Assembly: GCA_008711295.1 (NCBI GenBank)
Contig: VUYV01000035.1
Location: 5,734,397 to 5,798,396 of the forward strand
Length of the DNA: 64,000 nt
Direction: 5' to 3'
Source of the DNA: Anarhynchus alexandrinus
Lineage: Eukaryota; Chordata; Aves; Charadriiformes; Charadriidae
The position numbers and the translations under genes were made by a program. The notes under the pieces were generated by a model. The model was not told the DNA's origin. It did not search any database and was given only the letters and a program-made list of their open reading frames with translations. Every line of letters begins with the position of its first letter. Within the stretch, counting starts at the first letter, position 1. Below, one piece after another: positions 1 through 12,091 of the stretch.

Positions 1-480
1 TGGAGGTTAAATAGATTTAAGCAAATCTTAGGGCAGATTTATTAAATATTATGTAGATTTTTACAAACCCACTGGAGATTCAATAACAGTTATTTTTGAG
101 TTAGCAAATCTTTCCTTGTGCTTGTTAGAGATCTTGGTAGATTAAACAAGGAGCCAGGTCTAGCAAATGTTGAAATTTAATATTTAGAGTCAGACTGAAT
201 AAACCATAGGTGGATTTTGCAATGACGTGTTCAAGATTTAACAAATATTGTCTCATCTCAAGAAAATAAATGTTAAATAAGGATGAAGCTAATAAGGTTC
301 AGCAAGACAAGAGCTCCATTTACAAATCTTTTATGTATTTAATAAATACATTTATTAAATGAAGTGCAGTGCTCATTGGAGATTGTATCGATGTAAGAAA
401 TTCATCTCCGGTACGACTTAGTCAGACTAATTCCCCATTTATTAAATGTTCTTGAGATTTAGAGAGTCCACATCAAGCTT
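1..480. repeat. Degenerate AT-rich tandem array, period about 20 bp
   Basis: The first 250 bases are built from diverged copies of a word close to AGATTTAGCAAATCTT. Copies begin at about 13, 35, 55, 76, 99, 129, 139, 156 and 173, mostly 17-23 bases apart, with another clear copy near 234. From 250 to 480 related words (TTTATTAAAT, TTACAAATCTT, GAGATTTAGAG) recur less regularly. A perfect 8-bp inverted repeat lies at 334-341 and 343-350. The array probably continues beyond the left edge. I do not recognise the family; it may be an old minisatellite or part of an ancient transposon. Confidence 0.5.
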
Positions 481-1050
481 AATGTGCATTTGGGAGGCTC
501 TGTAAAACATTCATAAGAAATGGCAGCCAGTGGCAGCCTAAGGGTTAGGAAGTATCTTCATCTTTTTTGCTTATGCTTCACCCCAGGAAAGGGACATCTG
601 AAGGAAGGAAGAGAAAGCCATTTTGAAAAGAAAGTGTTTCTAATACTAAATTTGTGGGAGAGAGGAGCTTCTGGAGACAGTCATGTGGGAAAGGGAAGCT
701 CATATCCAGAAGCAGGGGGACAATGAAGCAACTGGGGTTGTTGTGGCTGTAAAATTAGATAGACTTGGCACACTGGGACAGACACGAGCAAGTATCTGGG
801 ACACGGAATATTCAGCATTTTTAGTATCAGGGAAAAGATATATCCTGCGGATTGCAGTGGACTGACCTATTAGCCATAGTGCAGGCAGAATAGTGGGGCA
901 AGCATCTGTTAGGCATTTGTCTTTCTCTTGACCTACCTGTGATTTCTATTCCTGGCCAGCTCAGCTCTTGGCCACCTTTCTGAGACCAGCAGAGGCGACG
1001 AGTTGTTCTGGTGATTTGAAGCGTGGATGCCTGTCCCCTGGGAGGTGGTG

Positions 1051-1081
1051 CAAGGATCCCAGGTTGTTGCTGGGATCCTTG
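1051..1081. repeat. Perfect 12-bp inverted repeat (hairpin)
   Basis: The arms at 1051-1062 and 1070-1081 are exact reverse complements (CAAGGATCCCAG and CTGGGATCCTTG), separated by a 7-base loop GTTGTTG. Each arm contains the palindrome GGATCC. The hairpin sits in a GC-richer island of otherwise ordinary sequence. No U-tract follows, and no function is implied by the sequence alone. Confidence 0.85.
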
Positions 1082-3063
1082 GCCCTGGGAGAGTTGCTGG
1101 GTGGGCTCAGGGCTCAGCTCCTCTTGCTCTGGAGCATGTTGTGCTAAGTACTGCTCCCTGAAGGATGTGCACAAATTAGAGCTAGGGTCCCACTGATGAC
1201 CCCCACCGGGGTTTGGTGACTCAAAATTAATGCTGCCTGACGTCACCAGGCTCTTCCCAATGGCATTGCAGCAGCATGCTCGTTGTTCCCAGAGCATTAA
1301 CACTTCCATGAACTCCCACTGCATGTGGTGCCCTCGAAGATTGGCTACGTGAACACACTAATATTTGGGGTGTGATTTGATAGGCCTGGGAAAAATATAC
1401 TGGACTTATCTTCACATCTATTAAACATTCTTTACAATAACATTTTCAGTGATGATGTTTGTGAAGTGAAAATCTTGAATTCTGCTTGGCATAGGCAGTT
1501 CAAAAGATAGTGTAAATTAAATGTGAAAGAGAACCAACAGCACAAAACCATATCATTTGCAGTCAGCTCCCTGCACTGGGACATTCCAGGTTTCTTGGAG
1601 ACTGGAGGGGATGACTTCATAGCTTGACGGTGGCATCATCCTTTTCACAAATGGCTTAAATGGAAAGATGATGCAAGTCCATTTCACTTGGATTCCCCTT
1701 GCCTGTACCCATATCAAGCCTCAGCATGCACGCAGAGAGTCTCACTGCTTCCCAGTCCTGCACAGTGTCCGTCTCGCAGAGGAGGTGCTGTTCCTGAGTA
1801 TTTCACAAGAGGGTGTTTCTGGCAGAGCGTATTGAATCCTTGCTGCCTGCAGCCCATCTTGAGAGAGTCTCTGACCATCTCTCATAGAGGGGACAAAGCA
1901 AGGGGAGCTCAACAAGGCAGGGGGAGTCCAGCGGGAATGCACACTTAATACAAACAGGTCTATTTACTGCTGTCTGCTGCTGTTTTAGAGCAGATCAGCT
2001 AAACAGATTTCCCAACAGCAGAAAAAGCATCTCTCAGAGGAGATAATAGTTCTAACTGAAATCAGAAAACCTTCAAGTATCTTTGTGCATACATTAATAG
2101 CATGACATTTAGAATCACAGTGAGATTAATAATGGGGAGCATCGTTCTGCCACTTGTGGTCTGTTTTGTTTGGGGCAGGAGGATAAGTTGTATTGCTGTT
2201 GTGGTGGTCCCCGGGGATGGCTCCTGCCAGGCTTCTTCCCCAGATCCTTGTTGGGGGTGAAGGTGGGGTGCCATCTGGTTTGCCATTCATTGGAGGAATG
2301 ACTCGAGATCACGCTGTGACACCTGGCACGATGGAAACGAAGCTATTTAGCGTTCTGCCACTCCGCACAGGAAGATAAGAAAAAGCGCAAGAAAGATGAG
2401 CTGAGATTCAGCTCACACCAACCTTTGCAGGAACAATTATAAAATGCAAATACTATGGACCCTTCCTTAACAAAGCAAATCTATCCATTACCTGCCTCTG
2501 TTCTTTAATCAAGCATCTATTTAAAGTGAAAAGTCTTCTCTCTTTCTTTTTTTTTTCCCCTCCCACACTCTACGGTATGAATACAAGTTGTCCATCATAT
2601 TCCTCATTGTATCACCATGCCAAAGTAAGCTGACTCCTCAGTGCTTACTGTGTCACATCAGATAACTATGATAATACTGCTGGGCATCTCCTTGTGTTGA
2701 GCAGCATTTTGCAGCATGAAGGTTTGTGGCAGGTGAGAAACTCCTCATTTTACAGCAGGAACAGAGAGAAAACTATGCTTTTTGCCAGAGCAACTCCCAC
2801 ATGTTGGCGGGGAGCCACCAACCAGATTAACCCGCACCCGTTCAAAGAGCAAGAAAATGTGCTAAAGAAACAACCATTGCTCGAGATGGCCACTTTTATT
2901 TCTAAACCAACCTTGCCCTGGATCTATATCAGCTCTGACTACAGCATCCCCCGCTGATGATCCCTTCTCCCTTGGCCAGGGTCCAAGGGCAGCTTAGTCC
3001 CATCCAGTTCAGAGCCTGAGATAGTGAATAAAAGCTCAGGTTACCAAGATGCCAAGCAAATAC

Positions 3064-3131
3064 TAAAAAAAACAAAAACAAAAACAAAAACAAACCAGGC
3101 AAGAGCCCTGACTACTAGAAAAAAAAAACAG
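3064..3131. repeat. A-rich simple repeat (CAAAAA)n
   Basis: A run of A followed by about four CAAAAA units occupies 3064-3095. A second poly-A run of ten bases lies near 3119-3129. This is ordinary low-complexity sequence and could be a decayed retroelement tail, but no element body is recognisable beside it. Confidence 0.8.
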
Positions 3132-5207
3132 TATACAGCTGGAAAAAGCCTCTCCTTTCCAACCCAGACAGCTGGGGGTTTTTTTCTCACTGTTAAACCT
3201 GCTTCATTCATCACAGTTTGGACAAGCTTGAGACAGAACCCTCCTGCTATAGGAGCCGGGAGTCCCTTCACTGATCCGGAGGAGCTGGTTCTTTCTCAGC
3301 GTTCGGGAAGATGGCTATGCCAGGCGGTTACGCAGCAGGTGTCAGCAGTGACGCATAAAAGCAGACAAGTGTGTCTCAGTATTCCCTGCCTGCCGGCCGC
3401 TCTTGTTCTCTGCCTTTTACATGATGTGCAAATTATGAGAGTATTTTGCTGCCTTCAACAGCATTTTGAAAATAGATCATCCAAAATTAAGGTCACTTTT
3501 CTCCCTTTCTGATTAGCACGGAGCTGCTTCCATATCTTATGGGTGGGAAATAAAATTTAAATGAGGTTCAACATTTATTAGGAAATTTTCTTTAAGATGC
3601 TGTTATGTTCTTGCTTCTAACATCTATTTCCTTGCAGCCATCAGTTTTAAGAGTCTCTATTTAATTCAGGTGACAGGTCCAGTGGAGTGAGACCTGGGTA
3701 AATCTGAGGCTTAAAGTTAGAATAAAAGAGAAATTGAATGGAATTGGGTTTTATACTCCGCCTTTCACACTGGGCACATTGTTATTCACATTTATCACTA
3801 TCTATAAAAGATGCAAGAAGAAGAGGAAAAAAGCAGGAAATGAAATGCCAAAAAAATAACTGTCTTTAAATGATGAGCAGCTGAAGAAAGCCTGAGAATT
3901 CAGACTAAAAAGGACACCCTGAGATAAGGCACTGAATGTTGGATTTGTTAAAGGGAGAGAGTTGCTGGAAGACATAAAGTGGGAGTTTACAAAACTGTTC
4001 ACAGTGAGAACTCAGCTAATTCCTAACTCACTTAATCTGCAGACCCAATTATCTTCACCCAATCAAAAAGTCTTCCACAACAAGCAAAAAAAAAACCCCA
4101 GAAAACAACCCGCTGTAACATTTCCTTCCCATTTTTTTGCCAGTGTTTAATAGCAGAGTGCTCTGCTGAGATTTCCCAGCACTAAGAATCCATTACTTTT
4201 AACTCAATATGCCACCGTACTTTTATGAGTATGCTAACTAGCACTGTAAATAATTGAAAATAAGTGATACTTGTTAAAATAAATGAACAAAGTGTATTTT
4301 GTAATGCAGTATCTTTGATTTTTTTATTGTGTTTGCTAATTTGCAGAATTCTGCACTCCCAAATACATCTCTTAGTCATTAGTGGAACTTGTTCTGATCT
4401 GCTTCATGAATAGAAATGACTGCATGGTTTCAATATCAATAAAATAGGGGATTGCATGGCTATGGAATATGCCAGTTAAAGAAGAGGAAGGGGCAGGAGT
4501 TGCTGTTGCATGTAGTTTAGGAACTTATCCTGCTTGTTGCTCATCCTCCTGAAACTGAAGTCCTTTGCAAGTGGGAGCAACAGGAGAAAGAGGGTTTTGG
4601 AAAAACTTGAAGTCAGAGATATTTCTTCTACATGGGGTACAAATTTGGTTTAAAGTCAAATATCTCTGGTTTTATTTCTGTGTGGTAGGGGTGGAATGGA
4701 AAAACCATGCCATGAGTTCAATTTTTCTGAAGAAAAGAGATTTTTGAAGGAAGCAGCAGGCTGAGCTGTTCCTTCCCTGTGTCGGTGAACACCATCTCTG
4801 TCATTTCAAGAGACACTAGGGTGAGTGCCGTCAGCCTGGTCTCATGATCCATGCCAGCCAAAAGATAACAACAACATCAAGTCAAACCAATTATATCAGG
4901 AAGCAGTTTATAGCTCCACCAGCGGCCACCCCAGAGCCTGAGAAACCACTTGGTGTCCCGATCCAGCAGTGCACTGCACAAGCAGGCACCATGATGCCAT
5001 CACCAGCTCCTTGCTGGGCTAAAGGAGCTGTATATATTGACTTACTTGCTTAACCAGCGTGCTTTTTTTTTGTGCCTGCACTTACATCCAATGTCCATTG
5101 ATACTCACTTTGTACACGTTCGCGTCTTCCTTCTTTTTCAAAACCTGCTTGTTATTTTAGATCTTTAGCTGATATCAAACAGGAATGTTTCCTCTCCTAT
5201 CCAGTTA

Positions 5208-5680
5208 TGAACATCACATTTGGAAGGGACTTCAGCAGAGCAGGAGATCCATTTGCCTGCCCCAGGGCAGGGTGAACTGTGCTCATGTCATCCCTGACAG
5301 ATGTTTGTCCCATTTAAAGATGACCAGAGACAGGGACTGTACTGTATCCCTGGTGCTCTGCTCTCTTCACCACTTGAAAGCTTTTCCTGATATCTATTCT
5401 GAGTATTCTCTGCTGCAATTTATTCCTATTTCTACTTACCCTACTAACTGTGAAAGTGGAGGACAGATTATAGCCTTTCTAAGTGCCTTTTTAATGCTAT
5501 TCGAAACTTAAGTTCCCCACTGAATTTTCTCTTCTCTCAGCCGAACGATCCCAGGCTGTTCAGTCTTTGCTTGCAGGTCATGTTTTGGAGACATTTGATC
5601 TTCCTCCTTTCCTTTGGTCTCTCTCCAATTGCTCTGCCCGTCCCTTGAAGTGTGCATTAAAACCTTCTGCCGATTGCCAA
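5208..5680 (-). mobile_element. Ancient CR1 LINE, 3' portion
   Basis: Read on the plus strand, the segment follows the reverse complement of a CR1 3' end in order. It opens with a TTTGGAAGGGACTTC-like tail near 5219. Next comes a block about a dropped plural noun of CR1, 'atccctgacagatgtttgtcc', near 5289, then 'ctgcaatttattccta' near 5413. Further on are 'ggtcatgttttggagac' near 5577 and 'ctctccaattgctct' near 5621. It is far more diverged than the element at 12005-13525, has indels and no open frame, and appears to be an old insertion of the amniote CR1 lineage. The subfamily is not assigned. Confidence 0.75.
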
Positions 5681-7531
5681 GGAAAGCCTCCAATACACCA
5701 GGTTTCATTGCTGCTTAAAAGAGAACAAAGTCATATTTCGTGGCCTAAAATTTCTATTACAGACTTCTGTGTTTCAGGCATGCAGGTACAATGAAACAGC
5801 CTCTACAGCACTGGGTCTGGCCACCTTTAATTTCTTACAGGTCAGTCAGAATAAAAGTTGGCTATACTCAGTTAAGCCAAATTCCCAACTAACTTGAGCA
5901 GAAGATGTTATTAAGGACTCTGAGATTTGACCCTGTGTCCAAGCTCATGTGAGTGACCTCGAGATGTACCAGAAAACAGTCTATTAGTTAAACTGTCTTC
6001 TCTGCATTTTTTAACAAAGGACTGTTTCAAAGTGAAAGTCTAGCAGTGTGTCAAATATTTTTTTTCCCCTGTGTATGAATTTCTATGAGCCATATGGAAA
6101 GGAAGAGGAGGAGGGCACCAAATTTCCATAAAAAGCCTCTTTGCCACAATAACAAGGACTCAAAATTCCCTTTGCAGGCAGGATCTAGAAGGTTAAACGT
6201 GCCAGTGGAGCTGCCACTGTCACCCTCCCAGTTTCCCCCAAAACCAGCTCATTTTTTCAACAAAGCCAATTATCTGAAAATGACAGGAAATGATTAGTCA
6301 TGTTAATTAAAAATAATTTTCTTTCCCACTCCTAAAAAGGTCAGATCGTCAGCTGTATGGAAAATTGAGCCTTCATGCACTTTCATTTGATTTCCCATTC
6401 AAAGTCTAATTAGTTACAATTTGTTGTTAAAAGAGATCATTTTTTTTGATAAAGCCCACATTTTTTGTCCTCTCCCTAGTCATTATCAGGTTGATATTAT
6501 TATTGTACTATATGTGTGTATGATTTCACCATGGCCAGCCCAGAAAATAATGTACAAAAGCTCACCCAGAGAGGTGTATTTGGAGACTGTTTCTGTGCAT
6601 GGTGCCTCTGGTGTCCTCCAGCCTGAGTGACTTCTCCAGCTGGAGCTACACCAAGAAGCTTTGTGTGGTTCAGTGACTGGGGGAAATCAGGCCCTTTCAG
6701 ACACTTAGCAGCTTCTTCCTGTGGTGAACTTCTGGAGGAGATAGAAGATAAAGCTGATATTACAAAACAGAATTCATCCTCCGGAAAATCAAATAGGGAG
6801 AGCAATATTTTTGGGGAAAATATGGTCCTTGTCCTAGTCCTCACTTGGTTTTTCATGTGTGACCATTGGTGAAGCATATCTCTAAGCAGTATTGGGTAGA
6901 GTTCAGCCATTTTTTGAGGTTATTGCCCAGTGGCTGCCTGCTGCTGTAAGACAACACTTCCAGCCGCTCCTGTTATTTCTCAGTGTCCTGTCTCGGTGAC
7001 AAGAGCCACGTGGCTCCAACAGGCTTTCACTTCCACATTTGCTCAGTCAGGAGGAGTCAAAGTGCATCACCCGCAGGCAGCTTCCTTGTCATTAGATTTT
7101 CTTATTCTTCCAACACTATCTCACTGGCGAATGCCAGTGCTGGTAGTTTTAACTAGGTACTGCAGAGGGTTCAGCCTTCAGGCAAGGAAAATTGGCAGCC
7201 CTATCCCTGTCCCAACTGGGTGATCATTACTAGCCACTGTCGCTGTGCCTTAGGACACTAGACCGGGAGCCCCATGCGTCATCATGCTACAGCTGTACAG
7301 ACCTATAAAAACAGCCTTATGTTATGGGCATAGAGGGAAAAGACCGGGTGGAACTGGTCAATGGGTGGGGGAAGAGGGAAAGTGCAAAGGCTTGCGGTCA
7401 CCTCTAACAGACAAGAACTTGAAGAACACAAGAAACTTGCACCAAAGGTCTCACAGTCAGAGGGTTTCCTTACGCAGTCTCTAACTATGTTTACTTCTAA
7501 AAAAAAACCCCAAAGGTTTGGAAATACCATT

Positions 7532-7610
7532 AGGGCTGTCCCTAGGGCTGTCCCTGCTGTTGTGTGTCAAAGCTCCTGAATGCAGAGCAGCAGCAAAGCT
7601 CCTGAATGCA
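7532..7610. repeat. Two adjacent short direct duplications
   Basis: The word AGGGCTGTCCCT occurs twice back to back in about 7532-7556. Shortly after, the 17-base word CAAAGCTCCTGAATGCA is repeated exactly at 7568-7584 and 7594-7610, a 26-base offset. These look like independent replication-slippage duplications within 80 bases. Confidence 0.8.
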
Positions 7611-10600
7611 ATGCAAGAGGCAGAGTAGATAAAGCAGCAGAGGAGAATGGTGGAAAAGGTTCATCTTAATTTCTTGGGTAGAGGGGTGAGGGAGTTTCCT
7701 GGGCTGACCGACTGGCTCTGCCATTTGCTCATTCAGTCCATAACCTTCCTCACCCCATGCTGGGTGAACTGACTGGTGGGTTCAGCTCCTGCATGCAAGA
7801 CACATGACGTGGCTGTTCCCATCCTTTCTGTGACAAAGAGATGAATCCAGTGAAAAATGCATATTCTTCTGTCTTTCATGGAGAGTTTTCTTAAGGTCTT
7901 TTATCCTTTTTTTCCCCCCATTCCTTTCAAGGAAAGTAAGTCACATGACTGGAGACTTACATATGGAAAATAATGCTGAAAAATAACCACTCACCATTTG
8001 TTTATGTACAAACTCTACACAGAGAGACAACGCTGATAGGAGTGAACATTTAAAACATTCAGCTATAAAATACTGAGACATTCTCTAGTCTCATAGACAC
8101 TACCCAACAGGCTGTGAGTGATAAATACCATTTTGAGAAACTCCTTAATAGAAGAATTAATTTAAAGATTTTCAGTCTCAGCTTGGCTCATACTGGAACC
8201 AGTGCTCTGTCCCTTTCTAGTCGCCCTGAGGTAGTTTACTCCCAAAGAAAATTGCCTTTTCTTTTAATGAGAATTTGTGCTTCCACATCTCCTCCCACCT
8301 CCTGTGGGTTCGCCGAACCTGGGGAACAAATAGGAGTGTTATTACTGAAAATAACAGCTTAGAAGAGTTTCAGACTAACTCCCAGTGACTTAATAGAGCC
8401 CGTCAACATGGAAAGACCATTGAGTAGCACAAGTCAAATGAGAAACCACTTAGCAGCACAGCAGTGTGGGAGATTAAAATGCCTCTTTGAAAAATATAAA
8501 GGTCAGTGAGGCAGTAAATGCCTTAAAGGGGAAGACAATACATTTCATGCACGAAGGACCAAGCCTAGAAAGATATGTGTCAGCCATGTGTGTCAATAAT
8601 CCTGTCTAAAGGAAAATATATTTATAGATACCATTTGGGGACTTAATGGCATGCAAAGGTAATGGCAGCCCACTGGCCAGCCTCAGGCTCCCCAGCTGGG
8701 ATGAAAGCCCTCAGAGAGAGAGAGTTACGCCTGTTTTTCTGCACCCTGTTATAAACCCACTGCTGATACCTGAGAGACCAGCTCATGCTACGGGACACCA
8801 ACCCATCCTGCCCCACTCTCATTTCCACTGCTCTCTGCCATCCAGGCTTAGCCACCTAACAGGCTTGCTCATCCAACTGGCACACAATCGTGCATGTGTG
8901 CGCTAATATCCATCCTAAAGACTTTTAAATTGCACTTGTCAATCAGATATTTGAATGAATCTGTGCAGCCAGCAAGCAGCAATGGCCCCATCACACTGTA
9001 CGAGTCCACCTCGCTTAGCTAATTGGAGTGCTGTTGAGATCGCCTCATTCCAAAGACCTCCCTCCCCTGCGTGTTGGTGCTATCTCTCTGTTCTATCCTA
9101 TTGGCAAAAAAATAACGGCAAAAAGCACAAAAGGAGCATTAAGGAGTTAGTTTGGATGTTGCGCCAGGCAGTGGTAGCATGTGAATGAGTCCACCAAAGA
9201 GTGGGGGAAAGTGCTGAGTACACCTGATGTACTCACAAATAGAAACACAGAGACAAAGGTGGAGAGTATTTTGGAGAGGTGAGTTCTCCTCTCCTTTCTG
9301 ACCCTGTGAATCCGAAATGATATTACTAGTGAACATAGAAAGTTGTAGCAGACTCTATCCTCTTGCCTCTGTTTTCCAGCTCCATTTCCTCTGCATATTA
9401 TTGATGATAATAGTAACAATAATAATACCCAGGTCTTAAAGCTTTTCCAGAAAAAGCTAATGTGTCTAAGCCTGCTGACAGCAGGGGATATGGAACAGCT
9501 TGCTATGAGAAAGTGCTGATTCTGAAAATCTGAATGTTTCAGGGGACAGTATCAATTTCATCTGACTTTTATTTAACATTCTGCTTGGGTAAGGTTGAAG
9601 CACTTTGTTTCAGCCTCATCACGTTGGGTCTCATATGAATTATATTATACACCAACAAACGCTGCAATGAGGCAATTTGCAAAAGCAGTTTGGGGAAGGG
9701 AAACTTCATTTCATGAGAAATTTCAAAATGCCAGGGTCCTTTTTCAGCAATTGCTCAGTCTTTTCTGAAATTCCTCCAGGATGGAAAGAACAGGAACTGC
9801 AATGTTTGGGAAGCCAATGGCTCGATAAAGCCAGTGATTTTGAGAGTGAACTAGCCTATTCTAAACACCACAAGGGAAAAAACAAGGAGGCTGAAGCTCC
9901 TGTGAAATACAGGGATCAATGTTCCTGAGGAGAGCTATGTCTATGTCTGTGTTTTTAATGATCGTCTTCAAGAACTGGCTTATGGTTTCTCAGCAGCTTG
10001 GGCAGAACTGAGCACTGCCATCCCATAGACAGGGTGCTTGCACATCAAAAGGAGCACAGAGGAGACAGCGTGACCAGAAATGGTGCCCAGAGCAGGGCTC
10101 CGGATCTCTCTCAACATGGGAGACACAGCCCTACAAGCTTCCTGCAGCTGTGCAGTTGGGAAAGCAAACCAAAGGCACTTTGCTACCTGAAAAACACTAT
10201 GTCAACACCTAGTGTCATCCCTGAAGGTACTGCCATCAGGACACTATTACTAACTCAATACATGCAGGCTTACATCTATACTGCTGACCTGCTCTGCATC
10301 CCTTAATGAATCCCTTCATCTCTGCCTTCTAACCACCTTCCTCTGGTTTTGTCCAATTTAGTTCTTCCTGAGGGCAAGAAATCCAGGTGGCTCTTTAGTG
10401 TCTAACACGACCTTGGTTAGTGCTTCTAGGCAGGAATGTGTTACAGATAATAAACTTTGGCGCTTGGATGATGAAAATAGCCTGGAGTCTTCATTCAACA
10501 TTGCACTCAACATGAGCATATATGAGATCAGGTCTTGCATTATCTTGATCTTTGCAACGGGTTTTGTGGCACTAGGAGCTCAATGAAAACCGTAAAACTA

Positions 10601-11892
10601 AGACATGAAATGTTGCTGCCTGCCCCCATCCAGTCTTTGATTTGGATATTAAACCACGTGGTGACTGCACACTCATTGTAAATACATTAGCGAGGCAAAA
10701 CAAAAGACATGTCGAGGAAATGGTAAATGGGAAAAAGGCTTCTGAATTTTTTAATAATGCATGCTCTGTTTGAAGGGTTTGCTGAGGATCTTGTGGATCT
10801 TGTTTATAATCCTGCTGCAAATAAAGTACTCTGAAATAAAAGCTGTTTGGCCCTTTCAAGCTAACAGCCCTTTGTTCACAGCACATTAGTAGAACAATTT
10901 TTAAATAATGACTTAATTTTTTTTTGCTCTTGAAAGATGCTTTTTTGCAGTCAGAGGCTGGTTCTTTGTTTTCCCAGTCTGCACTCTGATTCATTAGTAC
11001 TAGTTGCATCCAACTTGTAGAGGTTTATTTGTTCAGCTAGAAATGGGACATTAACATTTTGAGAGAATAATGCATAGCTTTTAGAGATAGTATTCTCTCT
11101 GCCCTATTCTGCTGATGCTCTCTTAGAAAGTGCAGAATGCCACATTCTTTCCCTCCAAAATGATGAGTTTATTATAAACAGTTTATCACTTGGGGCACGA
11201 TTTTTTATTTTTCTCTTTTTTTGCCCACTTTTTTTCTAATAAAAACACTTAAAATTTTCTGCATGCATTTACTGGGCTGAAAAGTTGGAGACTGGCAGTA
11301 TTATTCAGACTCAAGAAAAAGGCAGGCAGGTCATGACCCCTATCATCCCACCCCTGGAGCCTTTCTCAAGGCAAACCATGGTCCCTCCACCCTCCTGCCT
11401 GTGCACATTGACCATGGTCTGGAGCAGTCACTTATGGTCAGGTCTGATATACCATAACTGAGTGTCAGCAGTCACTGTAGGTCTGGGCACCTGAGTAGGA
11501 TTTAAGCATCTAAATCATTCTAAGATACTGCCCTACTGAGGGAAGAATGAAGTCCTGCATTACATTTTGCACTAAGAGGGTGTTAAAGGCTGTAAAATCA
11601 AGTGCTTGTAAATTAAGCCATGCCATAATTACAATTTCTTACACAGTCTGGAAATATAAGCACTGTGACATTCCACGCGCTTCATACTGTCTCTTTCGCC
11701 ACTTTTAACTTGGCTAGGAGATGGTAGGTGAGATATAGGGAAAACCCTGTTTCTGATGCAGGCTGGTCACCTCACCAGCTGGTTACATTCCTGCCCCTGC
11801 TGCAGAGTATGTGGACTGCAGAATTTTTCCATGAAATTGCTGCTAGAATTTCATAGCATCAGACAGTTGTAAATGGCTGAATTTTGTGGAAA

Positions 11893-11950
11893 GTAAAAAA
11901 ACCCAACCAACCACGCCTCCCCCCCCCAAAAAAAAAAAAAAAAGAAAAAG
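11893..11950. repeat. Low-complexity C-run and A-run
   Basis: An A-rich stretch with CCAACCAACC leads into about nine C and then about sixteen A, followed by GAAAAAGG. It lies roughly 50 bases to the left of the CR1 3' end at 12005. I see no element boundary here; it is simple repeat only. Confidence 0.8.
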
Positions 11951-12091
11951 GCAAACCCATCTGGCATGAAATCAGGCACCTAAATGGTTTGCATTAAGCC
12001 ATGCCATAGAATCATAGAATGGTTTAGATTGGAAAGGACCTTGAAGATCATCAAGTTCCAACCCCCCTGCCATAGGCAGGGACACGTCCCA

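Larger units (their letters stand above)
481..5207. other. Intergenic DNA, no gene seen
   Basis: No recognisable coding sequence or RNA gene. Open frames here, including a 165-codon minus-strand frame at 827-1324 and a 162-codon plus-strand frame at 3024-3512, show no known domain and look like chance. The segment 1010-1140 is locally GC-rich and holds a strong hairpin, annotated separately. A pyrimidine tract lies at about 2540-2572 and A-rich runs at 3064-3131. Confidence 0.6.
5681..11997. other. Intergenic DNA, no gene seen
   Basis: No recognisable exon or RNA gene. The longest frames (145 codons at 10572-11009 minus, 136 codons at 6500-6910 minus) match no family I know. Small-scale structure includes short duplications at 7532-7610, an AAT-rich microsatellite at about 9405-9428, a palindromic E-box ACCACGTGGT at 10653-10662 and a C/A low-complexity tract at 11893-11950. 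Confidence 0.6.

Noticed and set aside
827..1324. 165-codon minus-strand open frame with Gln/Pro-rich middle
   Set aside because: It lies over the locally GC-rich patch and the hairpin, where stop codons are rarer. No domain, and no splice or promoter context.
3024..3512. 162-codon plus-strand open frame
   Set aside because: The N-terminal part is a translation of the CAAAAA simple repeat (Lys/Thr run) and the rest has no recognisable domain.
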